DNA from: Artocarpus heterophyllus
Taxonomy: Eukaryota; Streptophyta; Magnoliopsida; Rosales; Moraceae
Direction of reading: 5' to 3'
NCBI GenBank assembly: GCA_025403435.1
Contig: CM046339.1
Location: 5,038,212 to 5,102,211 of the forward strand
Length of the DNA stretch: 64,000 nucleotides
In this document: piece by piece, positions 10,805 to 22,373 of the stretch
How the letters are laid out: every line of letters begins with the position of its first letter
How positions within the stretch are numbered: position 1 is the stretch's first letter
The notes under the pieces: generated by a model
The model's input: the letters and a program-made list of their open reading frames with translations, nothing else
Told to the model about the DNA's origin: nothing
Databases searched by the model: none
Program-made: the position numbers and the translations under genes

Positions 10805-12446
10805 GCAACTCAATCTTCACAAATTAGGGAACGTCACTCAACTAATAGACCTATTTTCTTCAATAGAGCTAACTACAATTATTAGAAAACTAGGATGTCA
10901 ATGTATATGCAATCTATTAATTATGATCTTTGGGATATTGTCCAAAATGGTCCTTATAATCCAATGAAAGAATTGAACAAAGTTTTGGTTCCTAAAGAAC
11001 CTAAAGAATATACCGATGAAAATAAACAAAAATTGTCTTTGAATGCTAAAGCTATCAATTTTCTATATTGTGCATTAGATAGAAATGAATTTAATAGAGT
11101 AATAATTTGCATATCTGCAGATGAGATATGGTGCACGTTAGAGGTTGTCCATGAAAACACAAACTAAGTCAAGGAAACTACGATTAATTATCTATTGCAT
11201 GATTATGAAATGTTTATAATGAAAAAGTATGAAGCTATCAATGAAATGTATACTAGATTTACAGAAATTGTTAATGGTTTGAAGTCTCGTGGTAGGACTT
11301 TTAACGATAGTGAGCTAGTGAGGAAATTATTCCAATCATTACCACCATCATGGCATGTCAAGAGAACAGCATTAGAAAAAGCTAAGGACTTGTTAAATTT
11401 ACTACTAGAAGAATTGGTTGGTTCTTTCATGACCTACGAAATTACAAGGACGCAAAATTAAGAAGAGGAAGACAATAAAAAGAAACGAATTGCTTTAAAA
11501 GCTTCCACTCTTGCAGATGAGGATGATGAAGTAAGATGAAAATGAAGGCCTAAACCTGTAGGACTTAGAAGAATGGCTGTGCTTGCAAATAAATACAAGA
11601 AGTCCCACCAGAAGTTCAATCGAAGCAAATGAACTAGAAGAAGAAAAGACCAAAATGAAAAATCAAAGAAAGAAAAGGTAATATGCTATGATTGTAAAAA
11701 ACATGGTCATATAAGATCAGATTGTCCTCTTAAAAAGGAAGCAAACAAGAACAACATAAAGAAGAAAGAATTCAAAAAGGCCTTTCAAGCTACTTGAGAT
11801 GAGTTTGAATCCAAAGACTCTGATGATGACGAGCCAAGAGAAGTAGCAACCATGTTTTGCTTTATGGCAATCAGATATGATGAGATATGTTCCCTTGCTT
11901 ATTCGTATGATGATTGTGATGATATTGATGTCATAGAATTATCAAGAACTTTTGATGAATTGCATGATGACCATGAGAAACTAGTTCTTAAAAATTCTAT
12001 GCTTGAAAAGAAAGTACCAACTTTCTTAGAAGAAATAGATGTTTTGAAAAATGAAAAATCTAAGAGTGATGCCTTAGCTATTGAGAATGCATTTTTAAAA
12101 AAGAAAGTCGATGATTTAACCAAAAATGGTTTTAAAATTCCTCAATGGTAAGAAAAATTTGGAAATAATGCTTAGTGAACAACACTGTATTTTCAACAAG
12201 GGTGGTTTACGATACAAACCACACATTGATCAAAAATATTTTAAAAATTATTTTGTTAGAGCATCAACTAGTTCTCAAAACTTTAAATATATATGCACTT
12301 ATTGCAATCAAGATGGACATGCCATTTCTTATTGTTATATCAAGAAAAGTGCATATTTTGGAGCAAAACAAAGATGGGTTTCCAAAGTTTCCAAAGCTAA
12401 TGCAAATGGACCTAAAGTCATGTGGGTACCAAAAATTGAAAGCTAA
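10805..12446 (+). pseudogene. Copia gag pseudogene with two CCHC knuckles
   Basis: This encodes the structural gag of the SIRE-type element. The N-terminal gag (FNRANYNY...KTRMSMYMQS, DLWDIVQNGP) runs to about 11167. A second piece at 11195-11461 has MKKYEAINEMYTRF and RKLFQSLPPSWHVK, both typical UBN2-domain segments. A first knuckle CYDCKKHGHIRSDC lies at about 11684-11725, then a coiled-coil-like Lys/Glu/Leu segment (11852-12151), then a second knuckle CTYCNQDGHAISYC near 12295-12336. Two knuckles separated by a coiled coil is usual for SIRE gag. Stops at 11165, 11460, 11535 and 11795 break the frame, as does a shift near 12126. Confidence 0.85.
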
Positions 12447-12474
12447 ATCATTTTTGTAAGTATCGAAGAAGGAG

Positions 12475-13590
12475 AAGGTTAAGTGGTTCCTATATAGTGG
12501 ATATCAAAACATATGATGGGGAACCTTTCATTTTTCTCAAACTTCACAAAGAAAAACAAAGGACGTGTTACTTTCAGAGACAATGCAAAAGGAAAGATTC
12601 TTGGCATAGGTGATATCAAACCTAGAAATTAAAGTCAAAGGAAAAGAGATACAATAAGATCTAAACTTTTTTCAAGAAATCATCTCTTAACCAAGTCAAC
12701 AATCACAAGAAGAAAAACATTAATTGGAGCATTCAAAAGATAAGCCTACTTCACATCCCTTACCAAAAGATTGGATGTATCATCCCTATCATGCTAAGAC
12801 TGATATTATCACTCATGATAGTCCAACACATGGGGTGAGAACTAAAACATCATTAAAAATTTTCATAATAATTTAGCTTTTCTATCACAAATCGAACCAA
12901 AATGTTTTAGAGATGCCAAAAATTATGAATTTTGGATTTTAGCAATGCAAGAAAAGCTAAATCAATTTGAAAGAAATAATATTGGGAGCTTGTTCTTAGG
13001 CGTAGTTCTCAATCCATTATTGGTAATAAATAAGTGTTTAAAAATAAAAAGGATAAGCAAGATATAAGTGTACGAAACAAGACAAGATTAGTGGTACAAG
13101 GTTTCAATCAAGAAGAAGGTATAGATTATGAAGAAACCTTTGCACCGGTTGCCCATCTAGAATCCATTAGAATGTTACTTGCTTTTGCGTCCTACAAAAG
13201 GTTCACTCTTTATCAAATGGATGTCAAAAATGCTTTCTTGAATGTATACATTTTAGAAGAAGTTTATGTTGAACAACCACCCAGTTTTTAAGATCAAAAG
13301 TATCCAGATCATGTTTTTAAGTTGAAAAAGGCTTTATATGGTTTAAAACAAGCTCCTAGAGCTTGATATGATAGATTAAGTAAATTTTTGATTGAAAATA
13401 TATTTTCAATGGAAAAAGCATATATTACTCTTTTTACTAAATCCAAGGCTGATTATTTAATTATAGTTCAAATTTATATTGATGACATTATTTTTGGTGC
13501 TACTAATGTTTCTTTATATAAAGAGTTTTTTAAGTGTATGCATATTGAATTTGAGATGATCATGATAGGAAAATTGACTTTTTTTCCTTA
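12475..13590 (+). pseudogene. Copia pol: protease remnant and reverse transcriptase
   Basis: After gag, KVKWFLYSGYQN corresponds to the protease motif W-DSG, with Asp changed to Tyr, so it is inactive. A short pre-integrase piece KGRVTFRDNAKGKILGIGDI follows. The integrase core is then absent, and the frame picks up at the RT linker (SHPLPKDWMYHPYHA, HGVRTKTSLK) about 12745. RT blocks are [39 protein letters not shown] and the polymerase motif YIDDIIFGAT near 13478-13507. RT would copy element RNA into DNA. Stops occur at about 13034, 13290, 13364 and 13590. Confidence 0.9.
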
Positions 13591-13713
13591 GATTGCAAAT
13601 CAAACAAGCAAAATATGGCATCTTCATTAATTAAAGAAAATATGTAAGGTATCTCCTTAAAAGATTTGAAATGGAAAATCTAAAGTCTATGCCAACTCCA
13701 ATGAGCTCATCAA

Positions 13714-13783
13714 TCAAATTGGACAAGGATAGAATGGTAGAGCAATAGTCAAATTGGACAAGGATAGAATGGTAAAGCAATAG
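13714..13783 (+). repeat. 35 bp tandem duplication inside copia pol
   Basis: tcaaattggacaaggataga and the following 15 bases occur twice back to back (13714 and 13749). Thirty-five is not a multiple of three, so it also shifts the frame between RT and RNase H. Confidence 0.9.
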
Positions 13784-13789
13784 TCATTG

Positions 13790-14446
13790 TATAGTACCAA
13801 GGTATAATCAGTTCCTTACTTTATTTGACTGCAAGTAGACTGGATATAATGTTTAGTGTTGGCCTTTTTGCACATTTTCAAGCAAATCCTAAAGAATCTC
13901 ATCTTAATGCAGTTAAACGTATTTTTTATTATTAAGTGGCACTAAGAACTTAGGATTGTGGTATCCCAAAGGCACACAGATAGACTTATTTATTCCGATA
14001 CTGATTGGGTTGGTTGTACATTTGATTGGAAAAGCACAAGTGGAACATGCCACTACCTAGGTTTTTCACTAATATCTTGGTTTAGTGAGAAACAAAATTT
14101 GATCGCTCTATCAAACACAGAAGCTAAATACATTTCGGTTGCTAATTGTTTGGTTCAAATTCTTTAGATGAAACAAGCACTCATGGACCTAGGATTGCAT
14201 TATAAGCATGTCCCAATTATGTGTGATAACTCAAGTGCTATCAACTTATCAAAGAATTTGGTTTTGCATTCACACACTAAACACATAGAGATTAGACATC
14301 ATTTCTTGCATGATCATGTTTATAAGGGTGATATTACACTTGAATTCATTAGCACTAATGAACAACTTGCATACATTTTCACAAAGCCTCTTGCATTAAA
14401 TCGATTTTCTTATCTTAGAAAAGGTCTTGAAATTTCAGATGCTTAG
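13790..14446 (+). pseudogene. Copia RNase H domain
   Basis: This encodes the RNase H that degrades the RNA strand after cDNA synthesis. Visible blocks are YSDTDWVGCTFDWKSTSG, SWFSEKQNLIALSNTEAKYI, CDNSSAINLSKN, HSHTKHIEIRHHFLHDHV and IFTKPLALNRF. This is the full copia RNase H C-terminus, ending at a natural stop at 14446. One stop (14165) and a frameshift at the 35 bp duplication break it. It lies downstream of RT in the usual copia order. Confidence 0.9.
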
Positions 14447-14635
14447 GATTTACATTTATAGGTTTGATATACATTTTATGAGTATTGATAAATTCTCAAG
14501 TGCTATTCTATTTGAATATGTTTGATTGTTATTGCTTTTATTGTTTGATACAATTGTTGATTATTTTTTACATTTTTGTGTCTTTAAAATTGATTTTATT
14601 TGAATTTTATGAATTTTTGTAAAAAGGTTTGGTTT

Positions 14636-14755
14636 AGTACAACCAGCCTGCTGGCCTAAAGAAGCCGGTCTACTGGCTACTTGAATCCGGCCTACTAGCC
14701 TAAGAAGCCGACCTGCCAGATACTTGAATCCGACCTACCGGCCTGTCAGGATTTA
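14636..14755 (+). repeat. GGCCTACCGGCC-like module cluster outside the LTR
   Basis: At least six imperfect copies of a C/G-rich palindromic core (cagcctgctggcct, gccggtctactggc, ccggcctactagcct, gccgacctgcc, ccgacctaccggcctg) lie between pol and the third ORF. The same type of module occurs in the LTRs of this element (9650-10040, 21000-21300). Confidence 0.7.
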
Positions 14756-15108
14756 AATACCCTAACTTCGCCCGACCGTTCATTTTCTCACCCCTCTTTT
14801 TCTACTCGCCTCCCTCTCTCTCTAAAACACTCGAATCACTTTGCCCTAGCATAAAAACTTCAAAATCTTGTGATTTCACTCAAAATTAGTGATTCTTCCT
14901 TTATTTTTTTTTTCATTTTCTCTCCAAAGATCTTATCTTTCACCATCAAATTGCACTCTTCCTCTCCAACTTTAAAACCTAACCTCTTCTTTTTGCTCTA
15001 CTTTTCTTTCAAATTCATGCTTCTCATCATCTCCAAGGCAATAGCTTTAGGTTCTCATCCCAACAAATGCACAAAATCCTTGCTCATAAAAATCAACCAC
15101 AATAGGTA

Positions 15109-16130
15109 ATTTTTGAGGAATTTTCAATTGAGAAATATGTGAAATTACTTTTGGGTAGAAAAGTAAACAAAGGAAAACTCATCTTTTTTAGTGATTTAAC
15201 TAGTTTTGGTGTTGAGGAATTGTTTGATAGATTACATTGGAAAAATATTATAACTATGAGTGAGGATACCTATCCTAGACCAGTCAAGGCATTTTATACA
15301 AATATGTATTAGTCATTAGCCCCTTTAGAACTTTCCATCATTTTCAAAGGAAAAGGTATTGATTTGACTCCAACCATTTTAAGAGAAATCCTAGAATGCC
15401 TTTAGAAGGAAATAATATTCATGGAGTGAGAGCTTGGTCTCTTGGCAAAGATGAAATGGCCAAAGTTTTTTATAAAAACAATGATGGTAGAACTCCTCCC
15501 AAGATAAATGCCTCGACTCTTCTACCAAAAAACTGAATCATTCATAGGCTCATTTCCATAAACATTCTTCCTAGAGCCGTTCACAAAGATGAAGTCTCTT
15601 TTCTTGACCTTAATCTTATCTATTGCCTTCTCACCAAAACCCCAAATAAACCTACCTTTTCTTTTGTTTCGGAAAATGATGAATGTTTCTAGAGGTACCA
15701 ATAGTGCGGGTCTACCATATGGGATGCTATTGACTAAAGTGTTTAAGTATTTTGGAGTGCCCCTTAAGGATGAAAAAGATGTTATGAGATTCAAACCTTA
15801 TCTAGCTCTTGGAAGTTTAACAGTACGCAAAATAGTGTTTGAGAAAATTCATGGTGAGTGGTCTCCCTTTGGAGGACAAGCACCAAGAAACGAGCAAGAA
15901 GAGGAAGAAGAAAAAATGGCAAACGTAGAAGAAAGAAAAAAAGAAGGAGCAGAAATTACTTTTCACCAACTTTACGAGTATCAACAATAATTGATGGCAA
16001 GTCAACAAAAGATGGGGCAAGACATCCCCTCTCTATAACAAGCTTAAGATCGATTCAAGGCTAGACAACAAGAAATTCTTCAACTTCTTCACCAAATGAA
16101 TTTTGGTGGTGGTTCTTTGAGTCATCAATG
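15109..16130 (+). pseudogene. SIRE third ORF (plant-transposon-protein-like)
   Basis: Downstream of pol the frame reads LTSFGVEELFDRLHWKN, RPVKAFYTNMY, IIFKGKGIDLTPTILREIL and, after shifts, SINILPRAVHKDEVSFLDL and SAGLPYGMLLTKVFKYFGVP (15589-15990). This matches what I know of the 'putative plant transposon protein' domain found in extra ORFs of SIRE and Athila-like elements, whose role is unclear. Stops and at least two frameshifts are present. The C-terminal part becomes Glu/Lys rich and ends near a glutamine-rich coiled segment. The domain call is from memory of the family, not a search. Confidence 0.55.
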
Positions 16131-17024
16131 ATGCTTATGCTTTAGTGATTTATGCTTTTATGTTTTGAATTTTAAGACTTGAATTTATGTTTTTGGTGTG
16201 TGATGAACACTTTTGTTGCATTTCTTTATATATTGGCTTTTGTTGATAACGAAAAAGGGAAAAGGTGATTGTTTGATTGCTTGAGGAGAAAAGGTGGTGA
16301 TTTTTGTGCTATATTTTAATTAATTTTTGATTTATGATCTTTAGTTTATGCATGTTTTGGCTGTAACACCTGAGCATTTTTAATACATTAAAATGCAATA
16401 AGTTAAGGATTATGTAAGACAAAAATACAGTTTAAAGAAAAACACTGTATAATAATATGAAAAATTATACATTATTAGAATAATACAGTGTGAGAAAGTA
16501 CACTGATAAAGTTATACAGTATGAAAATTACATTGCAAAAGTAACGTAGTATAGGAATTAGACTGTTTAAGGTTAAGCAGTATAAAACTTAGACTATTTA
16601 AGTCAAAGCAATAAAGGAATAATACTGTTTAGAGAATATGGATGAATAAAGAATGTTGTAGCAGTATGGAGAACATACCGACAGTGTAAGAAAAATACTG
16701 TCAGTATAAATTTGGACGATACAAAGTGAGATAATATTGGAATTACATTATGTGATGAATGTAAATAAGTATGGGATGTCATGGAACCTCATGAATCGTA
16801 TGAAAAAGAATACCGACAGTATAGAAAAAATACTATCAGTATAAACTTAGACAACGTAAAAAGTTTAGTGGGACACCTTGAAGTTTTAATTGGGCCACCA
16901 CATCCACTCAAATGACCCAATCACATTTGGCCACCAAAAGGAATCCACTTGATGACTAAGATGACTCACCAGCACTTTTTGTTAAAAAAAAAAAAGAAAA
17001 GAAAAAAAAGGTGAATTTACTCAT

Positions 17025-17032
17025 TATATAAG
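17025..17032 (+). promoter_or_regulatory. TATA box of nested solo LTR
   Basis: TATATAAG, followed by a purine-rich leader. It lies about 170 bases downstream of the ACAGTAT-type inverted repeats (16440-16860). Confidence 0.55.
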
Positions 17033-17051
17033 AGACGATTTGGTCTCCACG

Positions 17052-17142
17052 GTGGGAAAAAAAAAGGAAATAAATGTGAAAGAAAAGAAAGAAAGGAAAG
17101 AAAAGAAAGAAAGAAAGGAAGGAAGGAAGAAAAAAATGCTCC
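17052..17142 (+). repeat. GAAAG polypurine microsatellite
   Basis: About 90 bases of almost pure A/G with gaaag, aaagg and ggaag periodicities in the LTR leader. Confidence 0.9.
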
Positions 17143-18407
17143 ATTGTTCCCCATGCAAAACCGTTCCCTCGATGAAAGTTTCATCAAGAAATTTTGATGA
17201 ATTCCAAGCTCCAAGTCATGTTCAAAGCAAGTTCAAGACTGAAAGCTCAAGGATTTCACAAATTTTAAGGTAAAATCCAAACTTTACCCAAAGTTTTCTA
17301 GGGTTTTTGTTGAAGTTTTGATGAAATTTTTATGATGAGGTATAGGCTTGATGTCAAGGGGAGTTCGAAGGATTTCAAGCAATAAAAAGGAAGAACAACC
17401 CCTAGCAAGGATTAGGTAAAATTCTAGTCCTTGAAGTCAAGTTAAAGATTATGTTTTACGCATATTATGTATTTGATGAAATGTTTTAGGACTATGACAT
17501 GTAAGATGAATGTTAAAGCATGGTTTTTTTATATTATATGTTGATGGTGATGATGATGGCAAGAAGAAAGTAAAGGTTTCAGTGAAATTCCAAAAGGGGC
17601 TAAATTGCAAAGAAAAATAGAATTCTTGGCAGATTTGAAAATCAACCAAAAAGTCTCCCTAAATGATGGAATTTCAAGAAAGTTAAAACATGAAAGTTGT
17701 AGAACTCATTGAAACTATTAGGAAAACATAGACAGTTTTGCAAAATTCTGCTCAGTTTAGAAGTTATGAATTTTACGAGATTTTGGGCATAAAATTTCAA
17801 GAAATGAAAACGTTATGAAATGTATTGAATTTAACCATGGTACTTTTGTAAGTTTTATTCCTTGCAAAAAAATAAACGTTATGCTATAAATTGGTAGCTT
17901 TTGGTTTCGGGGACAAAAATGTAAATATTTTTGTATTTCGGGCCAAATCTGTAAAATTGTATGAAAATTGGATTTTCACTAGTGAACATTGATTTCCTAC
18001 ACTACTGTAGGATGTAAGTAATTATAGATGCTAATTTTTGAAGAAATTAAAGTTTACTCAAGGAAAGATTGGAAGAAAAAAAGATTAAGGGCAAAATGGT
18101 CATTTTATGAAAAATAGCCAAAACGGACTTGAAACGCCCGATGTTGAAAAACACCCCTTCACAGGAATTTTTTCATAACATATAAGAAATGAAACGGTAA
18201 AGTTAAGTAATGAGTTTTATAAAGTTACGAAACGAACGAAAAACCCGTCAAGGATAAAATCGTCATTTTTGAGGAAACGACTAGAATAGAGTTGAACACT
18301 CTAAATTAGCATGATAGTCTTGTATGAAAAATGTTCTGTAATACATTAAGTAATGAAATCGTCACATGAGACAAGAAATTTAATAAGGAATGTTCAAATA
18401 AAAGAAA

Positions 18408-18591
18408 GGTAACCCGATAGGTTACAAAGTTGAGTAAAGAAGGAGGTAACCTGACAAGTTAACGAGCTAATCAAAAAGAATGGTAACCTAGTGGTTAGAT
18501 AATTAAGCAAAGGGAAAGGTAACCCGGTGGGTTACAAAATTAAGTAAAGAGAAGGGTAAATCGATAGTATACCAAGTTATGAAAAAGGAAT
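18408..18591 (+). repeat. Five-unit 36-37 bp repeat with palindromic core
   Basis: GGTAACCCGATAGGTTAC-type cores begin at 18408, 18445, 18482, 18518 and 18555. The best units (18408 and 18518) are near-perfect palindromes. The linkers resemble aaagttgagtaaagaa. It lies in the transcribed part of the nested solo LTR. Confidence 0.85.
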
Positions 18592-20538
18592 GAATGTTCA
18601 ATATTTACATTTTATTATCAATCGAGTAGATTGATAAAAAGAAAGTTAATTAATAAGTTGGCTACCGTATGATAAAAACACAAAATCTAACTAATGAAAG
18701 GAAAAGGAATAGAATAGAGAATGCTAGAGTGTAGTCTATGTAAGTTTCAAATCTCACCTACAGTATGAAGTAAATGATTTTAAAATACTTATGTATATGT
18801 TTGTAAATGTGTTTGCAAGTGGTATGCAAGTTGATTTAAAAGAATGTTTGCATTTGTTATGCAAAAGGTTTTAAAGTTTAAATCATGATTTGCAACGTAT
18901 TTTTAAAGCATGATTACATATAATATGCATAAAGTTTTTGAAGATCAAGTAAAAGTTTGCAATGTAATTGTAATAATTATGTTTAAAGTACGTTTTGCAC
19001 TTGGTTAATGCTTAATGTTTTGCAGCTCAAGGTATAAGTTTTATGTTGCATTTGTTATGCAATAAGTTTTACAATACCAGTTATGATTTGCAAATGTGTT
19101 TGCATATAATGTCTTAGCATTTGATATGCTCAGTAACGTTAAAAAGAAAGTAAAGTAAAGATAATAAAAAGACAGTGTCATACTAGCCTTCTTGTTGTGA
19201 GGTATTGAAAGTAAAGTTAAAGTTGTGACCTCCTAGATGTGAGGTACACAAGTAAAGTTAAAGTTTGACCTTCTAGATGTGAGGTACATAACCTCGATGT
19301 TCGATGGTCTCAAGTCTTCCACAAGAAAAGCATCATGTTTATGATCTCATGATTAAAGATGTTGGTATGAACACTAAAGGTTATAAGATAAAGAAAGTTA
19401 AGGAACAAGGATACATGTTAAGAAAGAAAGGAATGTCTAAGTTTATAGAATGTTCATAAAATGCTCATAATTGAGCATAATTGGAATCATACATTATAAA
19501 TTTGCTTGTATTGCTTATTATAAAGCATTTACCATAAATGCTTATGAAAAACATTCTGAGGAATGTTTTATATTAAGTGTTTATGAAAACATTTTCATGG
19601 TTACATGAAAAGGTTTATAAATGATGTTTTATAAAAAGCATTCTGAGAATTGCTGCATGTTAAATGTTCTATGAAAAGCATTTATGAAAAACGTTTCAAA
19701 AATGTTTTATAAAAAATGTTAATGAAAGACGTTTTTAGAAATTTTTATGAAAAACGTTTACCAAAAATTGTTTTAAGAGAAATGTTTTCATGAGAAAAGT
19801 TTTTAAAGTATGTTTAAATGATTTGTGAGATTATATTTGAGCTTACTGAGTGAAAGCTCATTAAAAGTTGCTTCATGCTGTAGGTAGTTTTATGGGTGAC
19901 CAATAGGACTCGTTAGAAGAGCTGGATGCTGCAGAGGGCAGATGTAAAGATTTAGGTGTGGATACCACCACAGTAAGTTTTCGTTGTACAAAAAAAATGT
20001 TTTCCTATTAATTGATACAATGTTTTCAAAATTCAAAAAAGTCAAAGTTTTGATGAAGTCAAAGTATTAAGAAATGTTTTTAAAGTTTTAAGATATAGTT
20101 TATAAATTGTTTTATATAATTATAAAGTGAAGTTTTAAGCTATGATTTAATAAATGTTTCTTATTAAGTTTTAAGAAATGATTTGAAATGGTTTTAAAGT
20201 AAAGTGTTGAGTGGTGACTCAACTTAAATTGCGACAAAAGCCGCGATAGTTTTCAATAATGTTTTAAAGGATGATGATGTGAAAAAAAATTTAAAAAAAT
20301 TATTTTAGTATTTTTCTTACTAAGTAAGTAAGATAAATGTTTAAGAAAATTAAGTGACTGCTTGAAAAGGTGGGTCGTCACAATGGCAATTTTTTTTTTG
20401 AAAAGAGGGATATGTAAAAAGGGGGGTAATTATTTACTTCTAAATTTGTTTATGAATTTATACAAACATCAAGCAAGAGTAGTTGTCTTTGCTATATTTT
20501 TATGTTTCAAGCATTTCAAAAATTGTTTTATCATCATT

Positions 20539-20552
20539 AAAAAGGGGGAGAT
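20539..20552 (+). other. Polypurine tract of the SIRE-type copia
   Basis: aaaaagggggagat immediately before the 3' LTR start TGTTGGCC. This is the plus-strand primer site used in reverse transcription. Confidence 0.9.
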
Positions 20553-22088
20553 TGTTGGCCCTAAGATTTCACAAAGATAGTTTTAAATTAGTTTTGATGA
20601 TAACAAATCAATTTTTGGTAAGATTAATCATTTTCTTGAGTTTTGCTAAGTGTAAATGCATAACCAAAATTTAGAGAAAAATCAAATCTCAAGAATGATT
20701 AAGACATGGCACATGTAAAGAACGAAGAACAATCCTTGAAGTATAGAACCATATATTTTAGTTCTAAGTTCTCAAATGTAAGTGACCAATTTTCTCTAAT
20801 CAAATTCTCAAATTACACACACAAATGCATTCTTAATGTTTCAAACATAAGTGTTTCTAAAATGACAAAATATATAGCTTAAAACTTTATTTTTAAAATA
20901 CTTGTATTTAAACTACAAACTTAAAATTACACTTGAAATGCACATAAATTCACTTCGAAAAATTTTCACAAAAACTGTATTTTAGAAATAAGTCTTGGAA
21001 GGCCTTGGTCAGCAGGACAAGCCTACCGACCATTACAGGTTGGCCTGTCGGTCACAAGGGACAAAAAGCTGGATTTTTCCAACCTTCTGTTTGCCTATCG
21101 GTTCTCTTAAACTGGCTACCGAACATCCCAACCGGCCTACTGAAAGCCTTGCTTCGGCCTGTTGGTAGAATGTTTTAGAAGCAAGGTTGGCATCTTGCTT
21201 CGGGTAGCCTGCCTATCTCACAAGACTGGCCTGCCAGTGGCCTTAGTCAGCCTGTCGACCACCCTAGGTGGCCTGTCGATCAGATAGCTATTTGAAGCCT
21301 ATTTCAAAAAATTTCAAATTTTGGCCTACTAGACCCAATTCTAGGCCTCTGTTGATCAATCTATAACGACTAGTTTTTTGATCGTTAAAGCTCCATGTGC
21401 AAGCTATTTTGATGCAAAAATGATGTTTTAAGCTATTTCTAAGTTCATGGAGGTTATATATACTCCTCCATTCATTATGTTCTATAAAAGAGACATTGAG
21501 TATTAATTGTAAAGCTCCCTACATTATTTTCATCACAAGCATTCAATCTTTCACACACTCTTAAGCTTACATAGTCTATATTTCGCTTGAGAGTTGCTCA
21601 CACCCTCAAAATAAGCCTTTCATTGTATTTATCTACATTTAAAGAGTTTGTCTTGTGAGTGAGCCTAAAATTTTCAATCATATACTTTTGAGAAATAGGT
21701 TGCCAAGCCTTAGAAATTTGGAGGATTTTTTAGTTTGTCAATCTCCGTAAAAATTGACATTGTAAGAGATCTTGGTGAGCTTCGGGTAAAGCAAGTCACA
21801 AGTGTCATACAAGGAGTAATCGTGCCACAAAGACAGTCAGTATAGTAAAGGAGGTCGAGTCAACCTTTGCTTGGCAACAATGGATGTAGGCATATTGCCG
21901 AACCATTATAAGTAGCATTTGCATTCTCTTTCCCTTAATCCTTCTATTTCACAAGCACTTATATTTGTTGCATTCATTATTGAGTGTTTAATTTGCTTGC
22001 TTGATTAAATTAGAAAATTCCAATAATTGTGAAAAAGTTTTTTAAACCCAATTCATCCCCATTTTGGATAGTCGTTCTTGGGCAAACA
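20553..22088 (+). repeat. 3' LTR of the SIRE-type copia
   Basis: 1536 bp, TGTTGGCC...GCAAACA, aligned by eye with 9197-10742 including the TATA region and palindromic modules. Many substitutions separate the two copies, so the insertion is not recent. Confidence 0.9.
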
Positions 22089-22371
22089 ATGCCATGCAGT
22101 GAGGGCATTATCACATAAGCAGTTTCCATCTCCTTATGCTTCTTAAGAAGCACTTCAAATGTCCTAGCTAAGAGATAGCACTTAGCTTTCTGGTTAGCCT
22201 TTTGCCAACTACTATAGGCATCACAAAATGATACTCTAACATTTGCCGTGGGGACTGGAGGACATTCCTCTAGAAGGACAACGAGCATCAAGTTCATGTT
22301 ACTTTCCATTTGACACAATTCTCGCTAGTAAGTTGTTCAAGTACGAGCCAATTGACAATTGGATTAGACAT
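22089..22371 (-). pseudogene. Copia gag N-terminus (old minus-strand element)
   Basis: The minus strand starts ATG at 22371 (MSNPIVNWLVLEQLTSEN). After a frameshift and stops near 22310 it continues NMNLMLVVLLEECPPVP, then KANQKAKCYLLA and KEMETAYVIM, standard copia UBN2 gag segments. It is the 5' part of the gag whose remainder lies at 8630-9196. The two pieces were separated by the SIRE-type insertion and share its ATGCC duplication. Confidence 0.85.
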
Positions 22372-22373
22372 AT

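Larger units (their letters stand above)
16362..20382 (+). mobile_element. Solo LTR, 4.0 kb, nested in the SIRE-type copia
   Basis: It starts TGTAACACC and ends GGGTCGTCACA. Flanks are TTGGC (16357-16361) and ATGGC (20383-20387), a 5 bp duplication with one mismatch. No coding domain is visible. It has a TATA box at 17025-17032, a purine tract (17052-17142), five tandem palindromic units (18408-18591), and the conserved gagcttactgagtgaaagct ... gctgtaggta block (about 19838-19885). Its terminal GGGTCGT(C/T)ACA links it to the families at 2458 and 54224. It interrupts the 3' end of the SIRE-type element between the third ORF and the polypurine tract. Confidence 0.8.
9197..22088 (+). mobile_element. 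SIRE-type Ty1/copia retrotransposon, 12.9 kb with nested LTR
   Basis: Both LTRs start TGTTGGCC and end ACA. The identical 5 bp duplication ATGCC lies at 9192-9196 and 22089-22093. Order inside is primer site, gag with two CCHC knuckles, protease remnant, RT, RNase H, an extra 3' ORF, then a polypurine tract. This order, the large size and the third ORF fit the SIRE/Maximus lineage of copia. It landed inside gag of an older minus-strand copia, and later received a 4.0 kb LTR at 16362-20382. Without that insert it would be about 8.9 kb. Integrase is missing and many stops are present, so it is dead. Confidence 0.9.
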
